DNA of 64,000 bases from Candidatus Gastranaerophilales bacterium (GCA_944325635.1 CALVBD010000006.1:1-64000), one strand, 5' to 3'. Counted from the stretch's first letter, positions 52,231-61,503 are shown. The notes: generated from the sequence alone by a model not told the origin. A program made the numbers and translations.

Positions 52231-52812
52231 TTAATTAAACGCCTCTTTAACCTTTTCCATCAATTTAAACAATCTTTTAGAAATTTCTGATTGAGAGAGA
52301 TTTAACTCCGAAGCGATTTCCTTCTGGGTCATACCTTCATCATAACGTAATTTATAAATTCTTAAATATTGTTTGTCAGGTTCGGCATCATTAATTAAGT
52401 ATATCGCATCAACAATTTTTTGCAAAATTTCTTTTTGGACTGCGATATCTTCAGGATTGCTGTCATAATCTGCCTGAGGATATGAAATTACTACATGCGA
52501 GTAATTATCCTCATGATAAGATGATTCCGGAGTCTGCACAGCATCCATAGAAACATCTCTTACCTGCGAAAATCCTTCTCTGGTACGTCTTAATCTACCT
52601 GAGTCTTTGAGAACATTTAATATACTTGTTGTTGCAATTTTTCGCAAATAGGCTTCCAAAGTAACATCAGAGGTAATTGTATTAACTATCGGCATTGAAC
52701 GTTTGCACATTTCATTAAAGAAATCGTCATACAAATCCTCATTATTTGCGAATTTCCTATCATTTTTTATAATTCTCTCTATTAAATTTAACTTTTCTTG
52801 TGTTAATTCCAC
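52231..52812 (-). CDS. Sigma-70-family factor (ECF-like)
   Basis: 193 residues. Residues ~22-90 resemble region 2 (DDFFNEMCKRSMPIVNTI, YLRKIATTSILNVLKDS) and residues 135-190 are a clear region 4 (YLRIYKLRYDEGMTQKEIAS, ELNLSQSEISKRLFKLMEKV). Region 3 is missing, as in ECF-type factors. The start is GTG (52812) behind AAGGAA; TATAAT lies 40 bases upstream. No classical anti-sigma gene is adjacent; the upstream membrane protein (52849) or the downstream ATPase may take that part, which is inference. Its targets are unknown. Confidence 0.85.
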   Translation of the reverse strand: MELTQEKLNLIERIIKNDRKFANNEDLYDDFFNEMCKRSMPIVNTITSDVTLEAYLRKIATTSILNVLKDSGRLRRTREGFSQVRDVSMDAVQTPESSYHEDNYSHVVISYPQADYDSNPEDIAVQKEILQKIVDAIYLINDAEPDKQYLRIYKLRYDEGMTQKEIASELNLSQSEISKRLFKLMEKVKEAFN

Positions 52813-52848
52813 TTAAAAAATTCCTTATCTTATAAGATTATAGCATAA

Positions 52849-55800
52849 TTAAAAATTAATTATAAGAGCCAAACGGAAATCTGGCGTAGGAACCTCTCCT
52901 GTAGCTGGTTTGATGACATTTAACGTATCTTTAACAGTTTGTAACACAATTTTATCTATTTGGCTTGAACCACTTGATTTTACTACGTTAGAAGCCTTCA
53001 AATTCCCGTCACTGCTTAACTTTAAGTCGACCTTCATCTGATTAGAATAGGCATATTCATTAACCAGAAGTAAGTCGCTTGATAAAGTTAGCTTAATACT
53101 CTTGCCCGCAGTTTGTAAATATTTCTTAATATTATCACTGTAAGAAAGGTAATCAGGGACTTCCCATGACAGTTTGCTAACACCGGTATAAGATACAGGA
53201 GTTGCGGCAGGTTTAGCTGAACTTTCAGGCTTTTTAACATCCTTAGGACTCTCTTTTTTTACATTAACAGGTTCTTTTTGAGGAGCAGGAATTGTCTGAA
53301 CTTCAGGAGTATTATTAGCAAGAATGTCTGTATTGTCTGCTATAGGCCCCTGAACATTCTCATTATTTGCAACAGCAGATTCTGAACTTGTACTATTTTC
53401 TGCTACCGGTAATTGTTCAGGAACTTCTTGTGCCAATGGTTCAGAGTCAACTGAAGCATTTTTATTTTTTAGTGAAAAACCGGCAATACCACCAACTACC
53501 AATACCGCAGCAACTGCAGCAATTGCAAACATTTTAACCGGAAGTTTTTGAGTATTTTTATATATTGAAGGAATTTGCTCCAAATCTTCATCAAAATTAC
53601 CAAAATCCTGTATTTCCGAAGTTGCGTCATCAGAAGTTTCATTAAACAGCATGCCTATATCGGAACCATTTTTATTATCATCTTCAACGGCAGATTGATT
53701 TTCTTCTGCTGTAACGTCTTCTGACTGAGGCAATTCATTTCCTTCACTCGAATTATCTGCAGTTTCATTTAATTCTTCGTTCTGAATTTCAGGATTTTCC
53801 AATGCATCCTCAATTGTAGGAATTTCTTCACTTTTAGCTTCGACATTTTCCAGTTCATCTTTATGAACAAGAGACTCCAAATCTGTTACCGGTTCGTCAC
53901 CTGCAGGCTCGTCAGAAGTCTGATCAACAATATCATCTACTGTAAGTTTTTCAATATCTTCTAAAGGAGGCATTGCATCTGCTTTCTGCGACAAATCATC
54001 CGCAGAAATTGCCTGCTCAGGAGCGGCTTGCGGATTTTCCACTGTTGCAGCAGCACCGGATGAGACTTCCTGGGTATCCTCTAAATCCCCCAAACCCATA
54101 TCTTCACCATCAAAATCAGGTATTGTATCCAATTCGGAAGAAAGCGCATTAAGAGCCTCTTCCTCCTCCTTTGCTTTAGAATCTTTTTGCTGCTGTTTGG
54201 CCGGCACCATACCGGAATTTATATTTAAATCATCCATGTTAACAGCTTCAAAAGTTTCCTCTGCAGTTTCAAGTTTTGGCATTATCATATTATCTGTAAT
54301 TGAAAGGCTGTCCATATCATAGGATTCAGCATTATAATTATCCGCAGGGAGAGGTTCTAACGGGGTAAAATCATTCATATTTAACATCGGAACAGTTTCT
54401 TCACCGTTCAACTCATTAAAACATGGTTTTTCGTGCGAAAGCTCGATATTATTAAACTCAATAGTTTCACTAATATTCTGATCCAAATTATTAGGAACAG
54501 CATTAACATCTGAGATATCCAGAACTTCCATCTCGTCACCGGAGGATACTTCAACCTGCTGAGAAATTTCCGACGGAGGCATTGCATCAAAATCAACAGT
54601 TTCACTGCTGTCATTAACGTCATTTACCATTTGCAGGCCTTCATCAAAAGATTTTTCTGATGTTTCATCCTGCTTTTCATCAAATACAGGTTCATCAAAA
54701 TTCATATCGGCGAAGAAATCATCAGTATTACTTTCGACAAAATCATGGGAGGTTTCTTCAGAGGTTTGTTCTTGAATTGTTTCCTGCTGATTATCTGCAC
54801 CCTTGGAAGTGTCTGCATCAGACTCGCCCAAAGACGGTAAATCTTCCACGGATGTATTTGTCAAATTTGCAGAAGCTTCAGTATCCGCAGCTTCTGCTGA
54901 ATTTTCAACAGAAGAAGCCGGAAGCATATCAGATTCTCCAGAAAGAGGTTCCATCGGCACTTCCGGAAGAGAAAGATCTGCACTTTCCTGCATAACCTCC
55001 TGCATATCTGTCATTGAAGCATTAGTAAACATATTTGTTACATCCTGGACTGCTTCTTCTGCTATATTTGCAGCCGTATCAACAACAGCATCAACAGCGC
55101 CTTCCGCAGCATCACTCGCCGTAACAGCCTCTACAAGAGTTCCTGCAGCAGCTGCGCCCGCGATAAAACTTCCGGCATTTTCCAAGTTGCTTACTTCCTC
55201 TCCTGAAGTTTGTGACTCAACTGTATTATTATCATCAATATCCGAAACAGCTGAGTTTTCCTCAACAGTAGTCTCTGCTTCTTGTTGAGGTCTGATATCA
55301 TCAATAGTTGCATCTATAATATTTTCTCGTGCAACATCTTCCGGAACTGTTACATCAGGAGAACGTTCTGCCTTATAGGACAAAATTTCAAAATTTTCAA
55401 ATTCTATAAATCTGTCTCTTAGTTGAGAACTTTTTGTTAAATATTGCAAAAGTTCTTTTATTTCTTCTTTGGAGGCACTCTGATCAACCAGAGAAACCAT
55501 TAATGTTTCTGCAGTATCTTTAATATTTTCAGGTAAAGTCTGCGTTGTATTACCTTTGAATGCTTCTATATATGCTTTCAAATTCAAAGGAGATGTCAAC
55601 TTTTCTTTTTCAATAAAGTAATAGTCTTTATTTTGATTATTTTTATTAATAAGCTTAGGTTCAAAGAAACCGAGGAATTTTACATGAGAGCGATCTTCAG
55701 ATAAAAGAAATACAAAATAAATATCAGGAAGAATATCGTATTCAAAATGAGATTTAGGAATAAAAATCTGATTTTCGTCAAAGACAACACGTACATCAAT

Positions 55801-56049
55801 ATGAATATTATTAAGCATGATATCCGAAATATCAAATTCTTCTAAAATTTTATGTACATTATGCAAATTATAAGTTTTATCACTGCTTATATTTTCAAGA
55901 GCCAGATATTTCAAACCAAGTTCTGCACCGAGTGCATTGAAAAATGCACGGCTCCTTACTTCATTATTTAAAAGCCCTTTTGTTAAAAGCTTCGCTTCTT
56001 CTTTGTCATTTTCTTCTACATAAATTAAAGTTTCTTGTTCCATGCCCAT
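52849..56049 (-). CDS. Large single-span membrane protein with TonB-C-like end
   Basis: 1066 residues. Residues 1-240 form a globular cytoplasmic domain (RAFFNALGAELGLKYLALEN, PDIYFVFLLSEDRSHVKFLGF) that recalls cyanobacterial DUF1822 proteins, a weak match by eye. Residues 245-835 are an extremely acidic, low-complexity linker. One membrane helix lies near 838-858 (AIAAVAAVLVVGGIAGF). After a Pro/Lys-rich stretch, residues ~985-1066 look like a TonB C-terminal domain (MKVDLKLSSDGNLKASNVVKS...). Cytoplasmic domain inside, TonB-C outside fits transmembrane signalling to the sigma factor encoded 36 bases downstream. AGGAGG precedes the ATG. Confidence 0.72.
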   Translation of the reverse strand: MGMEQETLIYVEENDKEEAKLLTKGLLNNEVRSRAFFNALGAELGLKYLALENISSDKTYNLHNVHKILEEFDISDIMLNNIHIDVRVVFDENQIFIPKSHFEYDILPDIYFVFLLSEDRSHVKFLGFFEPKLINKNNQNKDYYFIEKEKLTSPLNLKAYIEAFKGNTTQTLPENIKDTAETLMVSLVDQSASKEEIKELLQYLTKSSQLRDRFIEFENFEILSYKAERSPDVTVPEDVARENIIDATIDDIRPQQEAETTVEENSAVSDIDDNNTVESQTSGEEVSNLENAGSFIAGAAAAGTLVEAVTASDAAEGAVDAVVDTAANIAEEAVQDVTNMFTNASMTDMQEVMQESADLSLPEVPMEPLSGESDMLPASSVENSAEAADTEASANLTNTSVEDLPSLGESDADTSKGADNQQETIQEQTSEETSHDFVESNTDDFFADMNFDEPVFDEKQDETSEKSFDEGLQMVNDVNDSSETVDFDAMPPSEISQQVEVSSGDEMEVLDISDVNAVPNNLDQNISETIEFNNIELSHEKPCFNELNGEETVPMLNMNDFTPLEPLPADNYNAESYDMDSLSITDNMIMPKLETAEETFEAVNMDDLNINSGMVPAKQQQKDSKAKEEEEALNALSSELDTIPDFDGEDMGLGDLEDTQEVSSGAAATVENPQAAPEQAISADDLSQKADAMPPLEDIEKLTVDDIVDQTSDEPAGDEPVTDLESLVHKDELENVEAKSEEIPTIEDALENPEIQNEELNETADNSSEGNELPQSEDVTAEENQSAVEDDNKNGSDIGMLFNETSDDATSEIQDFGNFDEDLEQIPSIYKNTQKLPVKMFAIAAVAAVLVVGGIAGFSLKNKNASVDSEPLAQEVPEQLPVAENSTSSESAVANNENVQGPIADNTDILANNTPEVQTIPAPQKEPVNVKKESPKDVKKPESSAKPAATPVSYTGVSKLSWEVPDYLSYSDNIKKYLQTAGKSIKLTLSSDLLLVNEYAYSNQMKVDLKLSSDGNLKASNVVKSSGSSQIDKIVLQTVKDTLNVIKPATGEVPTPDFRLALIINF

Positions 56050-56219
56050 TTTTTATTCCTCCTATTAATATTGATTACACATGGTGTAAAAATATTCCAA
56101 AAATTTTGTAAAGATTTGTAAAGATTATTGTAAAAATTTTTAATTTGCGTCAAAATTAAAACATCAGTCGTTTTAATAAAAGTGTCTAAAAGTGTGAAGT
56201 TATAAAGGAGGTTTTACTT

Positions 56220-56654
56220 ATGATCAGCGCAGTGTCTAATGTGAGTTTTCGAGGCGATGTTCCGAATTCGGACTGGCAGAAATTAATTGAAAGTGAAGGG
56301 CAATATACCCAAAAACCTGCGGATAAGGCGCCGCAAGATAGAGTAGACCTCTCTACAAAGGCTGATAACCCGGAGAAAAAAGGCGGGAGCAAGGCCGGAA
56401 AAGTTATAGGCGGAATAATAGCTGCAGTTGTTGTTGCAGGACTTGCCCTGTTTGGATTATCCAGAGGGAATATTTTAAAAATTGATAAAGACGCAAAAGG
56501 TGTAGCTAAAATAGGAAGTAAACTTGCCGAGGCAGGAGAATGGGTCGGAACAAAAATCATTGATCCTATTCTGGGACTATTTAAAGGCAAAGGCGCTAAA
56601 AAAGCTGCCGAAACTGTACAAAATGCTTCTGAAGCTGCAACTGAGACAAAATAA
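56220..56654 (+). CDS. Small single-span hypothetical protein with VSFRG start
   Basis: 144 residues. The N-terminus MISAVSNVSFRGD shares the V-S/G-F-x-G pattern with genes at 7823 and 27268. Residues 20-60 are polar, one membrane helix lies at about 62-82 (VIGGIIAAVVVAGLALFGLS), and the C-terminal part is helical, Ala/Lys-rich. AAAGGAGG is seven bases before the ATG. It is divergent from the 1066-residue membrane protein. No function assigned. Confidence 0.72.
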   Translation: MISAVSNVSFRGDVPNSDWQKLIESEGQYTQKPADKAPQDRVDLSTKADNPEKKGGSKAGKVIGGIIAAVVVAGLALFGLSRGNILKIDKDAKGVAKIGSKLAEAGEWVGTKIIDPILGLFKGKGAKKAAETVQNASEAATETK

Positions 56655-56675
56655 GTAAAACACACCATAATACAT

Positions 56676-56703
56676 AAAAAACTCCCTTAACAGGGAGTTT
56701 TTT
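56676..56703. terminator. Bidirectional terminator
   Basis: AAAAAACTCCC (56676-56686) pairs with GGGAGTTTTTT (56693-56703) between convergent genes, overlapping the hemW stop. Confidence 0.88.
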
Positions 56704-57790
56704 ATTGCAAAAAATCAGCTAAAACCACATTACTCACAAGAATTCCTTCATCAGAAAGTTTGTAGCCTTCATAAGTTTTAACAATATGTTTTGAGTCAAG
56801 ATACTTTTTCAAAATATCTGAATATTTTTTTTCAAAATCAATAGAAAATTTATCGTTAATTGATTGAATATTTATCCCATTCATTTTACGAAAACCGAGA
56901 AAAATTTCTTCCTCCAATTGCTCATCTAATGTAACACGATGAGTGAGGTTATGAATATGTGGAAACTTAAAATAAGTTTCAAAATCTTCATAATTTGAAT
57001 ATCTGATACCGTCAGTATAACCGTGTGCTGCAATTCCAAAACCATAATATGTGTTGTTATCCCAGTAATTCAGGTTATGACGTGACTCAAAACCTTTTTT
57101 GGCAAAGTTGCTTATCTCATAATGTTCAAAATTCAATGCCGACAAAATTTCTATTGCTCTTAAATACATATCCGCCTGCATATCTGTATCCGGCAAATTC
57201 TCTGGAAAATTATCATAAAAATAACAACCTTCATCAATTTTTAAACCGTAAAGCGAAATATGTTTAACACCTAAGCTGGCTGCTGTGCTCAAATCATTTT
57301 CAAAACCTCGCAATGTTTGCATCGGAAGTCCATAAATAAAGTCAAGGCTCACATTTTCAAACCCAACATCCGCGGCAAGTTTTACAGAAGCTTTTACCTG
57401 TTCAGAATTGTGCCGCCGCCCGATAAGTTTGAGAATTTCATCGTCGAAAGTTTGACAGCCGATACTCAGCCGATTTACACCTATATCTTTCAGCCCGGCC
57501 AAATATTCCGCAGTCAACGATTCAGGATTAAGTTCAACAGTAACCTCGGTATTGTGTTCTAATCTGAAATTTGTGATTATGCTCTCGAGTTCCTTGACAG
57601 ATAAAACCGATGGAGTTCCACCGCCAATATACAAAGTATTCAAAAGTTCTTCTTTATAAAAATACTTAATTTCTTTTTGTAAAGCCTGAAGATACTGTTC
57701 CTTTAATTCCAGGTCAGGATATGAAATAAAAGAGCAGTACCTGCACTTTGATTTACAAAACGGAATATGAATGTATGCATTTTTAACCAT
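56702..57790 (-). CDS. hemW: HemW-type radical SAM protein
   Basis: 362 residues. YIHIPFCKSKCRYCSF holds the CxxxCxxC cluster cysteines 12, 16 and 19, and YIGGGTPSVL is the SAM motif; RLSIGCQTFDDEIL and DFIYGLPMQT follow the HemN/HemW pattern. The short form with the HemW start fits a heme chaperone rather than the oxygen-independent coproporphyrinogen III oxidase HemN, although annotation pipelines often confuse the two. It follows fliR after 14 bases and closes the flagellar gene run on this strand. TATAAA lies eight bases before the ATG with no clear ribosome binding site. Confidence 0.9.
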   Translation of the reverse strand: MVKNAYIHIPFCKSKCRYCSFISYPDLELKEQYLQALQKEIKYFYKEELLNTLYIGGGTPSVLSVKELESIITNFRLEHNTEVTVELNPESLTAEYLAGLKDIGVNRLSIGCQTFDDEILKLIGRRHNSEQVKASVKLAADVGFENVSLDFIYGLPMQTLRGFENDLSTAASLGVKHISLYGLKIDEGCYFYDNFPENLPDTDMQADMYLRAIEILSALNFEHYEISNFAKKGFESRHNLNYWDNNTYYGFGIAAHGYTDGIRYSNYEDFETYFKFPHIHNLTHRVTLDEQLEEEIFLGFRKMNGINIQSINDKFSIDFEKKYSDILKKYLDSKHIVKTYEGYKLSDEGILVSNVVLADFLQ

Positions 57791-57804
57791 AAGTTTATTT
57801 TATA

Positions 57805-58584
57805 TCAAAATATGTTCGCATAAGACAAAAAATAATCGGTAATTACATTCAAAAGCATCGGTAAAATCCAGACCATAATCGCCGCACCGAATACAGGTTT
57901 AAAAAGAAAGCTCAATTGGAATACGTTTACCTGCGGAGCTGTTTTTGAAATTACACCCAGTATAATATCCTGCCCGAGAGTCGCAAGCAAAATAGGTGAC
58001 GCAATCTGGAGCCCCATATACAACACATTTGATGTCATTTTGATTAAATAATCCATATTCACAATCTTTGCAAGCGGTACAGAAGTAGCAAAGAGCGGAA
58101 ATATTTCAAAACTTCTCATAAACGCTTTGATAAGCCAGTAAATTCCGCCAAGCTGAATAAAAATTAATACGCCCAAAAGCGAAATTATTTTGGTTAAAAT
58201 AGAAACCTGACTTGATGTTGTCGGGTCAAGAACCATCGCGGAGGACAATCCCATCTGCATGTTAATCATATCAGCTCCTGCATCTATTGCAAGCAAAATT
58301 AATTGAGCCATATAACCTATCATTGCTCCTACCGCGAAATTAAGAATTATCGAAAGAAGCATAGAATCTTCCATTCCCATTTTATCAGGCTTGATTAGTG
58401 CTGTAATACAAATTGTCATTAAAAGTGCCAGTGCAATTTTAACCATGCCAGGCACCTCTTTTCTGTTAAAAACAGGAGCAAATCTGAAAAATCCTAGCAT
58501 TCTTGCAAAGACATAAATACCGGACAAAAGTGCGGTATTTATCTGAGGAAATAATTTAACTATTTCTGCAAGAATTTGCTCCAT
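57805..58584 (-). CDS. fliR: Flagellar export gate protein FliR
   Basis: 259 residues with about six membrane helices (YVFARMLGFFRFAPVF, ALALLMTICITALI, FAVGAMIGYMAQLILLAIDAG and later segments). The conserved G-x-D-x-I-N-x-Q-x-G-x-S block (DAGADMINMQMGLSSAMVLDP, read with its neighbours) marks the FliR/SctT family. One FliR packs with five FliP and four FliQ in the export gate. The start lies one base after the fliQ stop. flhB, which normally follows fliR, is absent; hemW follows instead. Confidence 0.94.
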   Translation of the reverse strand: MEQILAEIVKLFPQINTALLSGIYVFARMLGFFRFAPVFNRKEVPGMVKIALALLMTICITALIKPDKMGMEDSMLLSIILNFAVGAMIGYMAQLILLAIDAGADMINMQMGLSSAMVLDPTTSSQVSILTKIISLLGVLIFIQLGGIYWLIKAFMRSFEIFPLFATSVPLAKIVNMDYLIKMTSNVLYMGLQIASPILLATLGQDIILGVISKTAPQVNVFQLSFLFKPVFGAAIMVWILPMLLNVITDYFLSYANIF

Positions 58585-58585
58585 A

Positions 58586-59077
58586 TCAGTTTCCTAAAAT
58601 TTTTCTTGTTTCAACTAAATCAGGCCTTGGATTAGGCATTCTGTTAGACGGAATATCACGGATTCGTTCTTCATTACGGATAAACGGAATTTTCCCCGGA
58701 TTTTTCATAATATAATCTATATTCTGCTGGTTCCTGAATTTATCCGGTGCCATATTCCCATACGGAGAAGTGTATCTGTAGTAATCAGCCGCAAGCACAT
58801 AATTATCATTTTTCGGAACAACCTGAAAAGCCAAATTCATCCCGTCAGTAAATAAATTGGTCAAAACTCTGATAAAACCGTAACCTCCTATAACAATTAC
58901 CAGAAATACCGCAAGAATTTTCGGTGCCGCAGCAATTGTTTGTTCCTGAACCTGAGTAACAGCCTGTAATATACCGATAACAAGCCCTATTGCCGCAGCA
59001 ACCAGTACACACGGCATTGAAATTGCGAGCATTACCAGAAACCCTCTTGCCAAATATTCAGCTAAAACTTCTATCAT
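58586..59077 (-). CDS. fliQ: Flagellar export gate protein FliQ with C-terminal extension
   Basis: 163 residues. The first ~85 are a normal FliQ: two membrane helices (FLVMLAISMPCVLVAAAIGL, ILAVFLVIVIGGYGFI) with LQAVTQVQEQTIAAAPK between them. A further ~75 polar, Pro/Arg/Asn-rich residues follow (DNYVLAADYYRY, NPGKIPFIRNEERI), where other FliQ proteins end near 90. It lies between fliP (20 bases) and fliR (1 base). The tail is in frame with no break; its role is unknown. Confidence 0.92.
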   Translation of the reverse strand: MIEVLAEYLARGFLVMLAISMPCVLVAAAIGLVIGILQAVTQVQEQTIAAAPKILAVFLVIVIGGYGFIRVLTNLFTDGMNLAFQVVPKNDNYVLAADYYRYTSPYGNMAPDKFRNQQNIDYIMKNPGKIPFIRNEERIRDIPSNRMPNPRPDLVETRKILGN

Positions 59078-59097
59078 ATCAACCTCTCTAATTTTTG

Positions 59098-59739
59098 TTA
59101 ATTGTAACTTGTGACTAACCCCTGAACTATAAGCGCCCAGCCGTCAACCGCAATAAATATCAAAAGTTTAAACGGCAATGAAATGATTGTCGGAGATAAC
59201 ATAAACATACCAAGTGCAAGAAGAATATTCGCAACAACAAGGTCAAGCACGATAAACGGCACAAAGATTACAAATCCGATTTCAAATGCGGTTTTAAGCT
59301 CGCTTATAATATAAGCCGGAGCGACCTCCCATATAGTAATTTCATCAGGGGAAGCCGGCGGTCGTTTCTTTGATAACTCAATAAAGAATGATAAATCAGA
59401 TTCTCTGGTTTGTTTCATCATAAATTCTTTCAAAGGTTTTGAGCCTTCATCAATTGCTGCAATTATATTTTGGTTCTTCTGGTAAGGAACGCTTCCCATT
59501 TCATACATTTTCTGAAAAGTTCCGCCCATAGTAAAAAACGTCAATATCATCGAAAGCCCGATAATAACAATAGATGGCGGTACCTGCTGTGTTCCCATTG
59601 CGGTTTTGAGCATTGAAAATACAATTACAAACCTTAAAAAACTTGTCATACAGCAAAAGACTAAAGGCAATAACGAAAATAACGTCATTACCAATAATAT
59701 CTGTATAACCGGATTTAAATCACTTAAAACATTCTGCAT
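59098..59739 (-). CDS. fliP: Flagellar export gate protein FliP
   Basis: 213 residues. LLVMTLFSLLPLVFCCMTSFLR, RFVIVFSMLKTAMGTQQVPP and FEIGFVIFVPFIVLDLVVAN (each ≤ one helix) plus GMFMLSPTIISLPFKLLIF define FliP/SctR. There is no N-terminal signal peptide, unlike E. coli FliP, so it is of the shorter, SctR-like length. FliP forms the core of the export channel. It follows fliO after 11 bases. The presence of fliO favours a flagellar over an injectisome assignment. Confidence 0.95.
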   Translation of the reverse strand: MQNVLSDLNPVIQILLVMTLFSLLPLVFCCMTSFLRFVIVFSMLKTAMGTQQVPPSIVIIGLSMILTFFTMGGTFQKMYEMGSVPYQKNQNIIAAIDEGSKPLKEFMMKQTRESDLSFFIELSKKRPPASPDEITIWEVAPAYIISELKTAFEIGFVIFVPFIVLDLVVANILLALGMFMLSPTIISLPFKLLIFIAVDGWALIVQGLVTSYN

Positions 59740-59750
59740 TGTATACGTCC

Positions 59751-60155
59751 TTAGTTATTAATTTTTCTTACCATATTGTGAAGAACATTATTATCCTTTT
59801 TCGGAAATGCTGAAATTATCGGCAAATCCTCAACACTTGTCACGTTATGCTGAAATTCGTGTCTTGAAGTCCTCGTAGAAACAGGCTGAAAGTCATCTGC
59901 TTTTTCAACATCAAGTTTTGAAATCAATGTCGTCTTATCGGCATCACCTGCAATAAGAAACCTTTCCTGTCCGGCTCTTACGACATACAAATTTTTGCGC
60001 GGCGAAACGGAAAGTGATTCTTCTATACTCAAAAATCCTGATTTTTTACTAAAACCTTCACTTAACGCAAATTTTTTGTACAACATGAGGGCAAAGAATA
60101 TTAACCCTATCATTGCCATAGTATAAACTGCAAAATTAACTAAGTATCCTCCCAT
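59751..60155 (-). CDS. fliO: FliO-like flagellar assembly protein
   Basis: 134 residues with one N-terminal membrane helix (about 6-26, NFAVYTMAMIGLIFFALML) and a small cytoplasmic beta domain (LSIEESLSVSPRKNLYVVRAG, ERFLIAGDADKTTLIS), the FliO plan. FliO helps FliP assemble. It follows the SpoA-domain gene after 23 bases and precedes fliP by 11, the usual fliO-P-Q-R order. The C-terminus is polar and variable. Confidence 0.85.
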   Translation of the reverse strand: MGGYLVNFAVYTMAMIGLIFFALMLYKKFALSEGFSKKSGFLSIEESLSVSPRKNLYVVRAGQERFLIAGDADKTTLISKLDVEKADDFQPVSTRTSRHEFQHNVTSVEDLPIISAFPKKDNNVLHNMVRKINN

Positions 60156-60178
60156 AATCCCCTCGATTCTTAATTTAA

Positions 60179-61420
60179 CTAAATATCTTCGTCTTCAAGT
60201 TCAAAATCGCTGTAATCGAACTCATCTTCTTCATCGCCTCCGGCATTGTTATCAACTGTAGGAGGTCCTGCAGGAGCAGGGCTGTTATCATATTCAACAG
60301 GAGCTGCGGCAGGTGCTGCACCTCCTTGCGGTGCTTGAGGAGTTTGTGCCTGCTCTTCAATCTCATCAGCGCTTTTTTGAACAATGTCACTAACTTTAAC
60401 ACCGTATCTGTCGTTAATAATAACAAGTTCTCCGTGCCCGATAACTTTATTTTCAACACGGAGGGTCACTTTATTTTCGTATAAAGCTGCTACATCAACA
60501 ACAAGACCTTCTTCGATTTTCTTCAAATCTCCGAGAGTAATCTTTACGGGATCCAATTCTGCGTACATATCAACTTCTATACTGTCCCATAAGTTATTTG
60601 GTTCTTCACTCATCTCTTCTCCTCCGTTATCATCCAGCGGATGAACTAATTCCATATTGGGTTCTATAAACATTTTATTGGTGTAATCCTGCAAAAATAC
60701 CTTCCATACTTTGAGGTCACTTCTTTCAAGAACAATTATGTCCTCAGGTTCAAGACCTTTCAAGTCTTTTACGGTAAACCTTGTTGCACCTATTTCGATT
60801 TTTACTTTAACCGGACATCTGTAGAAATCTTTGTTTTCAAATTTCAATCCTTTACAAACAATTTTATTTGGCTTTAAACGTCCGTCCGGAACTGAAATAA
60901 TAAATTTTCCCATAGCATTTTCTTCTTCATCTTTAATGAGAAAGGTTACATGGGTCATATCAAAATTTGTACGTTTAAAGTTTACAACCGGCGGGGGTTC
61001 CAAAAACTGCAGAATAATCTGATAAACATAATCGTTAAATGCAGTCATAATCTCACCTTCAAGATCGGTGAGTTTGTTAATATTAAAAGCTCTGTTAGGT
61101 CTGCCGAGTGCTCTGTTTAAAAGCAGCGCTACAGCCTGCTCGGAAACCCTGAGAAACATATCATAAAATTTATCAATCCGGACTTTTGTAACAAAGTAGG
61201 ATTCTTTGGTTTGCAGAAGGTTAATATTTCTGCTTACACCCATCAACTCACATCTTAAACCGGGCGAAAAAAATCCATCGCTTGATTTTTGCATGGCAAG
61301 CGGGAAAAGTTTCTGAAACCAATCGTATTCAGCATATAGATTATCTGATGTAGATTTACATTTTTCCATTATGGTTGTAACTATCCCCTTATTTAGTCCG
61401 GTAAATTGAGTTTTCCCCAA
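60179..61420 (-). CDS. Tandem SpoA-domain flagellar switch protein (FliM/FliN-like)
   Basis: 413 residues. Two SpoA domains are seen: about 205-270 (RCPVKVKIEIGATRFTVKDL, EPEDIIVLERSD) and 285-350 (VDMYAELDPVKITLGDLKKI, NKVIGHGELVIINDRYGV). The N-terminal 200 residues show no FliM GGxG motif that I can see. A Pro/Ala/Gln-rich stretch and acidic tail end the protein. It could be a FliM-FliN composite or an SctQ-like C-ring protein. The start is TTG (61420); TATAAT lies nine bases upstream and no ribosome binding site is evident. It is first of the fliO-P-Q-R run. Confidence 0.78.
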   Translation of the reverse strand: MGKTQFTGLNKGIVTTIMEKCKSTSDNLYAEYDWFQKLFPLAMQKSSDGFFSPGLRCELMGVSRNINLLQTKESYFVTKVRIDKFYDMFLRVSEQAVALLLNRALGRPNRAFNINKLTDLEGEIMTAFNDYVYQIILQFLEPPPVVNFKRTNFDMTHVTFLIKDEEENAMGKFIISVPDGRLKPNKIVCKGLKFENKDFYRCPVKVKIEIGATRFTVKDLKGLEPEDIIVLERSDLKVWKVFLQDYTNKMFIEPNMELVHPLDDNGGEEMSEEPNNLWDSIEVDMYAELDPVKITLGDLKKIEEGLVVDVAALYENKVTLRVENKVIGHGELVIINDRYGVKVSDIVQKSADEIEEQAQTPQAPQGGAAPAAAPVEYDNSPAPAGPPTVDNNAGGDEEDEFDYSDFELEDEDI

Positions 61421-61503
61421 AACTACAATATTATATTCCGCACGACTTCACATCAACCTTTTAATGGATTTTTTGTAAAAATCAACGTTATTTGTATGAA
61501 AAA

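Noticed and set aside
54803-55288. 161-codon plus-strand frame
   Set aside because: It is antisense to the acidic linker of the 1066-residue membrane protein, whose biased composition creates long shadow frames.
57805-61420. Type III injectisome assignment for the export genes
   Set aside because: FliO is present and the gene order is the flagellar fliO-P-Q-R; no injectisome-specific gene is seen, although FliP is SctR-like in length.
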